Shown in pieces: positions 29,901-37,437 of a stretch of DNA of 64,000 nt (the stretch's first letter is position 1; each line of letters begins with the position of its first letter). Source of the DNA: Candidatus Opimibacter skivensis. GTDB taxonomy: Bacteria; Bacteroidota; Bacteroidia; Chitinophagales; Saprospiraceae. The notes under the pieces are model-generated. The model was not told the origin of the DNA, did not search any database, and saw nothing but the letters and a program-made list of their open reading frames with translations. The stretch spans positions 124,001 to 188,000 of the forward strand of contig JADKGY010000030.1 in NCBI GenBank assembly GCA_016722045.1, in the 5' to 3' direction. A program made the translations under genes and the position numbers.

Positions 29901-32900
29901 ATACCAATGCCTATACCCATAGCGGACGAGTTTGAAAATCCGGAAAAATTACTTCCGTTCACACCACTAATAAAGTTATTTGCAATAGTTAGGCTACTCG
30001 TAGCTGTACCGGTCCCTATAGTTATACCTCGCCCGCCATATCCTCCAGTGTTTGTTGTCAGGGATTTTGTAATTGTATTGCGAGTGACAGAGGAAGATAC
30101 AAATCCGGTTTCAAGTGAAATGCCAGTTGGGGCCTGAGTTGTTGTAGTCTGTTCACTGACCGTATTTAGGCTAACAGAGCTCGTGAGGGAATTTCCTACC
30201 TGTATACCAATACTTGCAAGAATGCCGTTGTAATCGACTGAATTGCCCGTGATAGCCAGGTTATCATTACCGCCCGTTGACACAGATGCCGTACCAATCG
30301 CATAGATGCCGATGGTTGCGACAGTAATGGCGTTATTCTGAATAGTGACATTATCATTGTCAGCACCGCTTGTGCCAGGTGTGCTTCCACCCACGGCAAC
30401 ACCGTATCCTATCGCTCCGCTAACTCCGGTGCTGATATTACAATTCTTTATAGTATTATCCGAAGCACCCGCACCTGCACCCAAGCTGATTAATGCAACA
30501 GCCGTTGGCGAAGTAGTACTTGTGTTTGTGATAGTCAAACTCCGATCTGTACCACCACTATTACTTCCATCAATAGTTACTCTATCAGCACCATTTAATT
30601 TTATAAGGGCACCACTTGCCACTGCACCAGATATGGTCGCAGTTGTAGCAGGTTTAATTGTGAGTGTAAATCCACTTCCACCACATTCAATAAATTGATT
30701 TATTGAAACTGTACCAGCTTCAGTTAAGTTAGTCAGAATATTAAAGGTGGTATTTCCACTTATACCTTTTGAATTCAAATCAGCAATTGCTGCTGTAAGA
30801 GTGGCATAATTTGGAGCTACCTGACCTGTGCCTACTGAATAAGTTCCATTTAATGGTCCCGCAACAATGACCCGACCACTTCCAGGATTCGTAATCGTTG
30901 GAGTTTGTGGTGAAACTACTGTAAGTGATGTACATTCACCATCAATTGTATTCCCTGCCATTGATCCACAAGGGACATCATAGGTGAGCCAGAAATAGTT
31001 TGTACCCTGGGATAATGCTACAGTTCCAGTTACTACAAATGAGGAAGTCGGCACTGCTAAAGTGGATCCAAACTGTCCGGTTGCTGCAAAAGTTGAGCTA
31101 TTTCCAGTATAATAAATTTTTGCATTTGTAATGTCAGTCAGGCTGGATGTACCACCTACATTTATTGAAAAACTGGTTGCACTTAAAGGATTCAGAGCAC
31201 CTGAAGTAACAATTTGAATTCCAATGACTTCTTGGTTTGTAGAATTTGTTGGAACGTTGGTAACATTATTTTGAGTCGTTGTGCTCGAAACATATGTCAT
31301 TGAAGGGGCTGCGACAAAATTTCCGGCATCTGCCCCGATATCAACCGGTGTAAGACCTGAGCGTGTTTGACCGTCGTAATCATCAGTTACACCAACGTCT
31401 ACGCCAGTTGCTTCAGCAGGTGATGGGTTTGTTGGATGAATATGGAGATCAGGTGTTGCATTTGTTGGATCATTGTATTGTGGATTAGCCTCAATACTTG
31501 CTGCATCTTGTCCAACTGCTGTTTTCCATGCTGAAAGATTAGCAACGTCTGCACTATTGAAAAATCCAAAAACCGCACCGCTTGCACCGTTGGAGAAATA
31601 GACGTTGTTATTGATGGTTAATCCGGTAGGGTTTGGGGTCGTTCCATTGATTTTGACAGCGTAATGTTTTCCTGTTGCGCCACTATTTGTTCGTGCGTTC
31701 TGGAAAATATTGTCGCGGAAAGCACGTGTGTTCGTCGTCTGAGTGCCGTTGAAAGCGTAAGAAGCACCACTTCCGCTTGTCGCCGTTCCACCGATATAAA
31801 TACTGTTGTGATAGAAATTGTCCGTACCGTTGGCTTCATTGATACCGTTGATGCCGGTTGTTATGGCATTTGAAGCCACTGCTCCAATAGCGATCGCCTG
31901 ATTCGCTCCGAGTGCGATCATATTATTACGGTAGGTTGTCGTTCCACCTGCAACGCGAATTCCATTGATCTCAGCCGATGCGCTGGATGTCAGTGCAAGA
32001 AGGTTATAGATCAAGTTTCTTTCAACTGTGTTTGCCGTACTTCCTGTGAATTGTATACCGGTGACAACGCTTGCCGCCGTGGTGTTGGAAGCCGTCAAGT
32101 TGAAAATCGTATTTTGAGATATAGTCTGATTTGCAGTTGAAGTGTTGGAGATTCCTATGACAGCAGCCGAAGATGTTGTTCCAGTTCCACCCGCCGCAGT
32201 CAAATTGCATATGGTATTGGTGCTAATGGTTCCTATCGGAAGGATGTTAAGAATACCTTGAACGGTTGTGCCTGTCGCGGTCGTCGTGCTTTGGATTGAA
32301 TTAGCAACGGTGCCGCCAACCGTGTTGCCTGTGCAAGTCCACGTAACGGTCGCGCCAGTACTTACACGGAGCCCGTAAACGTTCGACGCACCAGTACTTG
32401 TATTCGCGGCGGTTATGCCGCCGATAAGGTTGTTATTTGTCGTCCAATTATCGACACCAAAGTTACAAATGGCATTAATATCAGAAGCGCTTGCAGAGCT
32501 AGATGAATAGGATATTGACCCAGTCACAGATTGGCTGCCGATAGTATTGGAACTGACAATCGTGTTACCGCTTGAAACATAGATACCCATCATTGGAGCG
32601 CTGCTGCTCGTTCCACTTGATGTGACACCGGTCAAACTTATGTTGGCAATTGTATTGCTGTTGATATTCGAGACAGTTCCTCCCGCAATCCCTGTAAAGG
32701 AAATGCCTCTGAAAGTTGCCGCGACAGCTCCTGTCAACGCGTAAGTGCCGGTTTGCGTGTTGGACGAATATCCGATAATGTTCCCCGTGATCGTCATTCC
32801 CTGCACACCGCTTGTCGCCGCAGAGCTATTCATATTGATCGAGCTATGAAGAGCGGCTGTCGTCTCTGTTCGGGTTGCTGTTTGATAGAACCGGTTATTT

Positions 32901-33724
32901 GTGATCGACCAAGTATTACATCCGCCGTTTATCGCGACACCGGAACTTGTTACAGCAGCACCGAAATAATCAAAAATGTTATTGTTGGTAATTAAGATTC
33001 CGCTATTGCCGATAGCGGTCGTCGTGGTCGAACCGTTACCGAGGATCGCCTTAGTCGGCAGGTTTGCTCCTGAAGGACCGATGTTGTTGTTGGAGATGGT
33101 GTTGTTGTCGTTACCCGTCGATGTGCCGGTGCTGAAGAAGACGACAGCGCCGTTGGTGACCACGCTGCTTGAAACCGAACCCTTCAGATTGCAATTGGTA
33201 ATGGTGTTGTTCGTCGCATCCAATATGAATCGGATGGTAGAAGTTCCGGAAGTAGCAGATGCAGTCGTGTTCGCGATTGTTAATGAATTTCCACCGGTGT
33301 TAAGCCCGTCAATTGTCACGTTGTCTGCACCATTAAAATCTATCATTGGACTGCCGGCTGTCGTAGCCGCTGATATAGTTCTTGCCGCTCCGCCTGTTGG
33401 CGAAATACTTATTGAGGTGTAACTCGCCAAGCCTGAACCACTGGCATTCAGTACTATTGAGGCAGTGCCTTCAAATGGATTTGCTGAAATGCCAATCGTA
33501 ATGGTTCCTGTATGAGTTCCTGCATTGATAGCATCAAACGCTCCTTTCAAAGTTGTATATGAGGCCATAAGTGTACCACCAGAAGCTGTAACGTCCACTT
33601 GTGCATTTGCCTCCACATACCCTGCGATCATCGCAATCAACAAAACACCTCTCAGCGCAAAGCGGCTTTTTTTATTTTCAAATGCAGCGAGCATAGCGGA
33701 CAATTTTAGACTTACGAAATTCAT
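26885..33724 (-). CDS. Giant adhesin 2, N-terminal part (beta-helix, BNR-associated-like domain)
   Basis: The frame is open from 34099 to a stop at 26885. I place the start at 33724 (MNFVSLKL...) because a signal peptide follows (LRGVLLIAMIAGYVEANAQ); 33757 is also possible. The 125 codons upstream are partly a GATC microsatellite and less likely to be translated. The mature part has three beta-helix blocks (VTIDGLNTGGN, VTIDGSNSGGTDRSL, VIIDGSNNGTSSKNL) rich in NNTISNN-type turns. About residues 800-950 contain a segment resembling the N-terminal domain of BNR-repeat neuraminidases (VTNVPTNSTNQEVIGIQI, ITNAKIYYTGNSSTF). An Ig-like domain follows, then a TFRTVVAGNWNNTATWE domain common in Bacteroidota surface proteins. 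The stop is an artefact of an extra A in a 5-base run; after repair it continues to 9211 as one protein of about 8,170 residues. Confidence 0.87.
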   Translation of the reverse strand: MNFVSLKLSAMLAAFENKKSRFALRGVLLIAMIAGYVEANAQVDVTASGGTLMASYTTLKGAFDAINAGTHTGTITIGISANPFEGTASIVLNASGSGLASYTSISISPTGGAARTISAATTAGSPMIDFNGADNVTIDGLNTGGNSLTIANTTASATSGTSTIRFILDATNNTITNCNLKGSVSSSVVTNGAVVFFSTGTSTGNDNNTISNNNIGPSGANLPTKAILGNGSTTTTAIGNSGILITNNNIFDYFGAAVTSSGVAINGGCNTWSITNNRFYQTATRTETTAALHSSINMNSSAATSGVQGMTITGNIIGYSSNTQTGTYALTGAVAATFRGISFTGIAGGTVSNINSNTIANISLTGVTSSGTSSSAPMMGIYVSSGNTIVSSNTIGSQSVTGSISYSSSSASASDINAICNFGVDNWTTNNNLIGGITAANTSTGASNVYGLRVSTGATVTWTCTGNTVGGTVANSIQSTTTATGTTVQGILNILPIGTISTNTICNLTAAGGTGTTSSAAVIGISNTSTANQTISQNTIFNLTASNTTAASVVTGIQFTGSTANTVERNLIYNLLALTSSASAEINGIRVAGGTTTYRNNMIALGANQAIAIGAVASNAITTGINGINEANGTDNFYHNSIYIGGTATSGSGASYAFNGTQTTNTRAFRDNIFQNARTNSGATGKHYAVKINGTTPNPTGLTINNNVYFSNGASGAVFGFFNSADVANLSAWKTAVGQDAASIEANPQYNDPTNATPDLHIHPTNPSPAEATGVDVGVTDDYDGQTRSGLTPVDIGADAGNFVAAPSMTYVSSTTTQNNVTNVPTNSTNQEVIGIQIVTSGALNPLSATSFSINVGGTSSLTDITNAKIYYTGNSSTFAATGQFGSTLAVPTSSFVVTGTVALSQGTNYFWLTYDVPCGSMAGNTIDGECTSLTVVSPQTPTITNPGSGRVIVAGPLNGTYSVGTGQVAPNYATLTAAIADLNSKGISGNTTFNILTNLTEAGTVSINQFIECGGSGFTLTIKPATTATISGAVASGALIKLNGADRVTIDGSNSGGTDRSLTITNTSTTSPTAVALISLGAGAGASDNTIKNCNISTGVSGAIGYGVAVGGSTPGTSGADNDNVTIQNNAITVATIGIYAIGTASVSTGGNDNLAITGNSVDYNGILASIGIQVGNSLTSSVSLNTVSEQTTTTQAPTGISLETGFVSSSVTRNTITKSLTTNTGGYGGRGITIGTGTATSSLTIANNFISGVNGSNFSGFSNSSAMGIGIGMIGNSSTISTTTGGINLYYNSVNIYGTYSSSTNCLTAAIYVGSGASALDIRNNIFVNTLNNTGTGTTSKAYSIYSAAAITAFATINNNDYYVSGTQGVLGFIGSDRTTLTAIVTGFGGNANSVTGNPQFLTNADLHISTSLTTPVESAANNGTVITIDIDADLRNGSTPDIGADEGTFIAPVANDIQATAFIDPTNGGSKITGVAFSPQASFTNNGTATQTSVPVRYKIIGPSPAVTEVYNQTGTIASIATGITSTVTFPSATIAAAGTYTIQAISELPGDGVPGNDQISGTLTVLAPLCGTYHVGSAQTAPFNTITNAIGVINTVGVTCAVTFLLDDAIYPTETFPLTINAFTGASPSNTLTIRPASGVTASVSGSINTTLFDINNGDFVIIDGSNNGTSSKNLTISNTNTSGAVVRFINDATNNTVKNTILNGVSTSTSNGIVFFSTTTGTTGNDNNAIQNNDIAAGATANAYGIYNSGTTTTTALKNSGLQIIGNNIFNFSNTGIFDAGGSVGTIYSANQIYEVNIQTTSLVGFRPSATNIEAFTFTRNRIYDLKTSGTGTVYGVHLFDIQGNASLIGEVSNNMISLDATAPLTMYGIYDQSATGEFYNVYFNTISISGAVTGASNSIAYNWSIASTSNAKNNILSNTRTGGTGKHYAIKLNTTLANLTSDFNNIYNSGGTANVFGNDGTADRANLLAWQTAISKDLNSKSVQPIFTSATDLHLGTNSNCTLDGTGVTIGSISIDYDSDTRNSPPDIGADEFTNSFATVTVGPNQSTCTSATLAGSAVPSGGTGLWTVEAGTGSFAPNANDPAAVVSGLTLGVNTFKWTVTSGSCSGNASVNITKTSPVAPLGTFRTVVAGNWNNTATWENSDGCVWVAGGIPGATNNVIILHDVTLDITTTVNNLTLTAGELSLGANNLTVTAVTGTSSSFVVTDGSGALKVNAIGASDIVFPVGPTSGSYNPVTVNNAGTSDNFSIKVKTGFDFMPFDPTKSDQQTMDRK

Positions 33725-33789
33725 TGGAGTAGCTGTGGAGGAAGAATTTGATGACATAACAGATTGATTTGAGGAAACAGGGATGTTGT

Positions 33790-33900
33790 TATCGAGTGAT
33801 CGGGTGATCAAGTGATCGAGTGATTTATCGAGTGATCTGGTGATCGAGTGATCGAGTGATTTATCGAGTGATCTGGTGATCGAGTGATCGGGTGATCGGT
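33790..33900 (-). repeat. GATC 8-nt array upstream of / within N-terminal frame of giant 2
   Basis: About 13 units of 8 nt; the coding strand reads GATCACTC, GATCACCA or GATCACCC, with two GATAAATC interruptions. Read this way there are almost no stop codons, and it translates as a DHSITRSL octapeptide repeat. The array at 35239-35339 has the opposite orientation. Confidence 0.9.
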
Positions 33901-34099
33901 TTATTTCTGTGGTCGACGGATTACTGCGTTTGGGCACAGTAATCTCGCGAGGATGGTTTATAGGTTTATGGGTTGATAGGCTTATATCGGGGCTCGATGG
34001 ATTACTGTAAGGGGAGACAGTGACCATGGGGAGTGGGAGAATACGGGAGGGCGTATTCGTGGCATAACGGGATAAACCGGTGAGGAGTTGGTTATTCAT

Positions 34100-34528
34100 G
34101 AAGGGAGCGAATGGAGGAAGTTAGCGCAATTGAAAAAGTGAGTTAATCGTCATTACTATATCAGGACATCAATACCTGACGTTGAATATGGTGCATAGTT
34201 CATCAGTGCTTGTGATCGCTATGCGGGGTATTCACAATATTATATTCAGAAAACAGAAGGTACCGGATGACCATACATGAACAATGGGAGACATCAACCG
34301 GAGCTTAACAGTCTTTCAAAAAAAATCAGGCGTATTGATCATGCTTATTGATCGTCATGGGTACCTGCAAAAAAAAAACATCAATCGGTGATACGTTCAA
34401 AAAAGATATTCTCAACCCTGCAATATAAATATAAAAATTTCGAAGTGCGGTCAGGATTGGTGTTAAATTTTGATCAATTCGGTGAATAGAATTGCATGAT
34501 GAAAAATCATCATTTGTAAGGAATTGAA
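34100..34528. other. Intergenic upstream of giant 2, no gene recognised
   Basis: AT-rich DNA presumably containing the promoter of the second giant gene. I could not single out a -7/-33 pair. Short open frames here run into the neighbouring purine tract and look spurious. Confidence 0.45.
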
Positions 34529-34737
34529 GGCGAAGGGGGAGGAGGAGGAGGAGGAGGAGGCGAAGGAGGAGGAGGGGGAGGAGGGGGAGGAGGAGGAGGA
34601 GGAGGCGGAGGAGGAGGGAGGCGAGGAGGGGAGGGAGGAGGGAGGGAGGAGGAGGCGAAGGAGGAGGAGGCGGAGGAGGAGGAGGAGGAGGAGGGCGGAG
34701 GAGGAGGCGAAGGCGAGGGAGGAGGAGGGAGATTTTC
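34529..34737 (+). repeat. ~205-nt polypurine (GGA/GGC-GAA) tract
   Basis: The plus strand is almost only G and A, with scattered C, in GGA and GAG triplets. The tract could form a triplex (H-DNA) or GGA-type quadruplex. In translation it gives meaningless poly-Glu/Arg on plus and poly-Pro/Leu/Ser on minus. It lies about 430-640 nt upstream of the giant 2 open frame. Confidence 0.9.
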
Positions 34738-34741
34738 GGGA

Positions 34742-34860
34742 TGCAAGGCACAGCCTTGCAAACACTCCGACGTCGGTCAACCGACGCCGAACAAGGTCAA
34801 TTCGCCGAACAAGGTCCATTCCGTCGGGGCGTGTTGCACCCGCCCCTGACGGAATGTCAA
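34742..34860. repeat. Hairpin-rich dispersed repeat, copy 1
   Basis: Inverted repeats TGCAAGGC/GCCTTGCA (34742-34760) and CGTCGGT/ACCGACG (34771-34786), a duplicated CGCCGAACAAGGTC box, and a long stem CATTCCGTC..GGGGCG/CGCCCC..GACGGAATG (34818-34856). The first 50 nt recur at 37281-37333. Confidence 0.85.
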
Positions 34861-34947
34861 ATGATGAAGTCAATCGGGAATAGAGAATTTTGAACTCAGA
34901 ATTTTGAGCTTGAATTTGGAATAAGGAATGAAAAAGGAAATTTTTTT

Positions 34948-35236
34948 CGCAAATCTGAAATTTGCTGACGCGAAAGCTTAGGCAAAGCCTAAGCTTAACA
35001 TAGTATGATTTTATCATTCAAACTTTGTTTGCATTATAAAACATCACCTGATTAAATCATTATTCAGCAACTCCCCCTTTCAGGGGGCGGGGGGTACAAC
35101 GGATTTCATTTCGCAAATCTGAAATTTGCTGACGCACAAACGTAGATATAATCTACGCTTAACCGTATCGTTTTTTATTGCTCGCTATGCTCGCAATAAA
35201 AATTACACAGATCAAAATTATTCGTTCCTTGTTCAC
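34948..35236. repeat. Intergenic hairpins and a duplicated 23-nt box
   Basis: A box with arms CAAAT and ATTTG occurs at 34948-34970 and again at 35112-35134. It is followed by different small hairpins: GCTTAGGC/GCCTAAGC at 34975-34993 and CGTAGAT/ATCTACG at about 35141-35157. Between them a CCCCC..GGGGG stem lies at about 35070-35090. No gene is seen. Confidence 0.75.
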
Positions 35237-35238
35237 TT

Positions 35239-35339
35239 GATCACACGATCACTTGATCACACGATCACTTGATCACACGATCACTCGATCACTTGATCAC
35301 TCGATCACTTGATCACTCGATCACTTGATCTCCTGATCA
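35239..35339 (-). repeat. 8-nt TGATCRAG array at the stop of the 335-aa gene
   Basis: Thirteen GATC sites exactly 8 nt apart. On the coding strand the units read TGATCAAG, TGATCGAG and similar. The first unit supplies the TGA stop (35339-35337) of the upstream gene, and the 8-nt period puts TGA in every frame. Confidence 0.95.
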
Positions 35340-36344
35340 CTGCCCTGTCACTGTCAACATCTGTGGAGCTGTGATATTCAGTGTTGATGAAGGCATGATG
35401 GTGAGATGACCACAGATTGCATTTGCACCGGTGATCACCGGTTGAAATTGAGCCGGATAAATAATCGCAAGTGAAGTAGCTGTGGGTACAGCAGTGCACC
35501 AATTGCCAACAGTGAACCAGTCCGTACTGATTTTACCTGCCCAGCTGAAATCGGGTTTCAGAGTGATGGTCGCGATCTGAATAGCACTTTCATTGATGCC
35601 ACCATTGGCGACGCCGCCGTTGTCGGTGAGCTTCACGCTCACATGAGCAAGCCCGCTGATATTCGCTGCAGGTGTATATGTCAATGTGCCTGTGCTGCTG
35701 ACCTGGGGCTGCACGGCGAAAAGAGAATTATTGTCATTGGTCACAACAAAGGTTACCACCTGTGTCACTTCAGGATCGCCATCACTGATCATCGTGCACC
35801 AACCCGGGAACGACTGTGCAGCTGAATTTTTGCAAACGGACTGATCGGCGCCGATCAGAAATGTGGGTGCGTCATTGACTGGCGTCACATTGAATGTGAT
35901 CGTGTTTGGCGTGGGGTCGAGATCGATGCCTCCATTGGATACGCCTCCGTCGTCCTGTACCTGGAAGGTGAATGTTGTGTAAGGTGAGCCATTGTCATTG
36001 AGGAGTGGAATAAAAGTAAGGCTGCCTGACATGAGGCTGGTGACAGGAATGAACTGACCAGCGGATACATTGACACCGGAAAGTTTGATGGATCCACTTG
36101 CGGGCAGAGTTGTGATCTTGACGGCAAGGAATGCATTTTGGGGTTCATCGAGAGGATCATTGAATCCCCAGTCGGCGACAGCAAATACATATCCGATATC
36201 TTCCAATATCGTGATGGTTTTGTCCATGCCTGTCGGGGGATCATTTTGCAGACTTCTGACAGAGGAAATTATTTTATAAGTGGCTTGGCTGTTGGCTATT
36301 CCAATGCAGATGAAGGAAAGGAAAAATATAATGGTGTGTTTCAT
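35337..36344 (-). CDS. Secreted cadherin-like tandem-domain protein (335 aa)
   Basis: Start chosen at the ATG at 36344 (MKHTIIFFLSFICIGIANSQ), a good signal peptide; a TTG 21 nt upstream would add MEKKLRA. Residues 20-140 and 145-260 are two cadherin/VCBS-like beta domains (ILEDIGYVFAVADWGFND, GSLTFIPLLNDNG, FTFQVQDDGGVSNGGIDLD, TLTYTPAANISGLAHVSVKLTDNGG). Aromatic-Asp-Gly motifs of this kind are often calcium-linked in Bacteroidota surface proteins. The last 70 residues (FSWAGKISTDWFTVGNWC, ATSLAIIYPAQFQPVI, CGHLTI) begin a domain usually found in the middle of much longer T9SS proteins. The frame then ends abruptly in LTVTGQ at the first TGA of the 8-nt array, without a sorting domain. I suspect a 3' truncation at the array. 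Gene neighbours are remnants and repeats. Confidence 0.85.
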   Translation of the reverse strand: MKHTIIFFLSFICIGIANSQATYKIISSVRSLQNDPPTGMDKTITILEDIGYVFAVADWGFNDPLDEPQNAFLAVKITTLPASGSIKLSGVNVSAGQFIPVTSLMSGSLTFIPLLNDNGSPYTTFTFQVQDDGGVSNGGIDLDPTPNTITFNVTPVNDAPTFLIGADQSVCKNSAAQSFPGWCTMISDGDPEVTQVVTFVVTNDNNSLFAVQPQVSSTGTLTYTPAANISGLAHVSVKLTDNGGVANGGINESAIQIATITLKPDFSWAGKISTDWFTVGNWCTAVPTATSLAIIYPAQFQPVITGANAICGHLTIMPSSTLNITAPQMLTVTGQ

Positions 36345-36450
36345 AGCCCGAAGTTTTTTTTCCAATTGTGTAGATGCATGTTTCCCAAAAGGAGAGAGCT
36401 AAAGGAATGAGAGCGGATGTAAAATACGGAAAATGGGGGAATTGGGAAGG

Positions 36451-36490
36451 GAATATCGAATATCGAATAACGAATAACGAATAACGAATT
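36451..36490. repeat. Short 7-nt CGAATAN array
   Basis: Five units (CGAATAT x2, CGAATAA x3), related to the 9101-9213 array. It is flanked by TTGAATTTGGAATAAGGAATG, which also occurs near 34910-34932. It marks the junction where the PIN gene remnant ends. Confidence 0.8.
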
Positions 36491-36589
36491 TGGAAGTTGA
36501 ATTTGGAATAAGGAATGAGAAAGTAAATCTGCATCAGCTCCCATGGATGGGAAGTCCCGGTCCGCAACAGTCTATGATCCTTGCCTAAT

Positions 36590-36792
36590 GGCACTATCAT
36601 CGAAGAAAAATATTTTGTCAATTTTGGTTTTTCAATCGTGTCTTTAATTTCATTGAGAAGTTCAGTGCTGAATAAAATATTCACCTTTGATTTATGGAGT
36701 AGCAAATCAAGATTATGCTGACGATTTGAGATTAGAAAACTTATCCAAATATTAGTATCCAGAATAATTCTCAGCTTCCTATTTGCCGGCAT
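36590..36792 (-). pseudogene. Truncated PIN-family toxin
   Basis: Starts at 36792 (MPANRKLRIILDTNIWISFL). Residues 6-66 match the N-terminal half of COG1569-type PIN toxins: ILDTN with the first catalytic Asp, ISNR, an FSTELLNEIKD helix with the conserved Glu, and IEKPKLTKYFS. After about residue 67 the similarity stops in this frame. Traces such as DDSA and ADADLL in other frames suggest a decayed second half, and the frame wanders on to 36274 through repeat DNA. The later catalytic Asp residues are absent, so an active ribonuclease is unlikely. It overlaps the upstream antitoxin remnant by 14 nt, as toxin-antitoxin operons often do. Confidence 0.75.
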
Positions 36793-36993
36793 ACCTCCGT
36801 GATCTTACCTGTTCAACGATTTCAGCAATTTCCTTTAAGGAAGGTGCTGAAGCGGACTTTTCCTCATCGTTTTGAGATATTGATGAAACTTCGATACCGG
36901 TTCTTTTTCAACAGATATAAGATTAAGTTCCTCCATTCCCTTTATAAGATTTAGGGCTTTGGGGTTTAGTATTTTAATTCTGAGTGGTGTCAT
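36779..36993 (-). pseudogene. Antitoxin remnant of the PIN pair (frameshifted)
   Basis: Starts at the ATG at 36993: MTPLRIKILNPKALNLIKGM then EELNLISVEKEPVS, where the frame breaks around 36894. The next frame continues EVSSISQNDEEKSAS, SLKEIAEIVEQVRSRRYAGK and stops at 36779. The two halves joined give about 71 residues, typical of small antitoxins encoded just upstream of COG1569 PIN toxins (C-terminal xxIxxEVxxVRxxRY pattern). One missing base breaks it. The toxin is also broken, so the pair is probably dead rather than misread. Confidence 0.7.
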
Positions 36994-37062
36994 CTGTCAA
37001 ATTTAAGCATTTTGGAACAAACATCAGAGAAGTGGGAGAAACGGTGATAGGGTGACTTCTTC

Positions 37063-37159
37063 CCCGGATTGAAATCCCGGACAACAGTATGAATCTCAAA
37101 TCCCTGGGTTAAAACTTAGGGCAATTCATTAAAAGCATTCCCGGGATTGGAATCCCGGG
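37063..37159. repeat. Three CCGGG-type hairpins
   Basis: Inverted repeats at 37063-37080 (imperfect), 37101-37121 (imperfect) and 37140-37159 (CCCGGGATTGGAATCCCGGG, perfect). They are related in form and spacer (GCAATTC, CAACAGTATGA) to the five-hairpin cluster at 7604-7822. Confidence 0.85.
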
Positions 37160-37197
37160 CAACAGTATGATCCGTGACTACGGCACTGGAGCTCAAC

Positions 37198-37333
37198 ATT
37201 TTTTAAAAAATGGCGAACTACAAGTGCCGTAGGCACGACCGATATTGTAACGACGGAATTCATTCCGTCGAAGGTCGTTGCGCAAGGCGCAGCCTTGCAG
37301 ACACCACGACGTCGGTCAACCGACGCCGAACAA
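37198..37333. repeat. Hairpin-rich dispersed repeat, copy 2
   Basis: Successive perfect stems: ATTTTTTAAAAAAT (37198-37211), GTGCC/GGCAC (37224-37236), CGACGGAAT/ATTCCGTCG (37251-37270), GCAAGGC/GCCTTGC (37282-37298) and CGTCGGT/ACCGACG (37310-37325). The last two plus the linker match 34742-34795 in the same orientation. This could be a structured RNA, a REP-like repeat or a small non-autonomous mobile element. Confidence 0.85.
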
Positions 37334-37354
37334 ACGTGTTTTATGCATTCAGCA

Positions 37355-37389
37355 TAAAAAAAACTTCATGCAATGTGCACGAAGTTTTT
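37355..37389 (-). terminator. Intrinsic terminator of the 384-aa gene
   Basis: On the minus strand, arms AAAACTTC and GAAGTTTT enclose an inner TGCA/TGCA pairing, and eight T follow. It lies about 50 nt past the stop at 37438, just beyond a short GATC array. The plus strand also has five T after the stem, so it may work in both directions. Confidence 0.75.
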
Positions 37390-37400
37390 CTTTATTCTTT

Positions 37401-37437
37401 GATCACTCGATCACAAGATCGCTCGATCACAAGATTT
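37401..37437 (-). repeat. 8-nt GATC array after the 384-aa gene
   Basis: Four GATC units at roughly 8-nt period (TGATCGAG, CGATCTTG on the coding strand) sit directly after the TAA stop at 37440-37438. Same family as the arrays at 35239 and 38652. Confidence 0.85.

Noticed and set aside
34326..35017. Open frames coding poly-Glu/Arg on plus and poly-Pro/Leu/Ser on minus across the purine tract
   Set aside because: Simple-repeat translation with no folded domain; all frames are equally open because the tract lacks stop codons.
35239..35339. CRISPR array
   Set aside because: Units are only 8 nt with no spacers and no cas genes are nearby; the 7-nt and 264-bp arrays fail for the same kind of reason.
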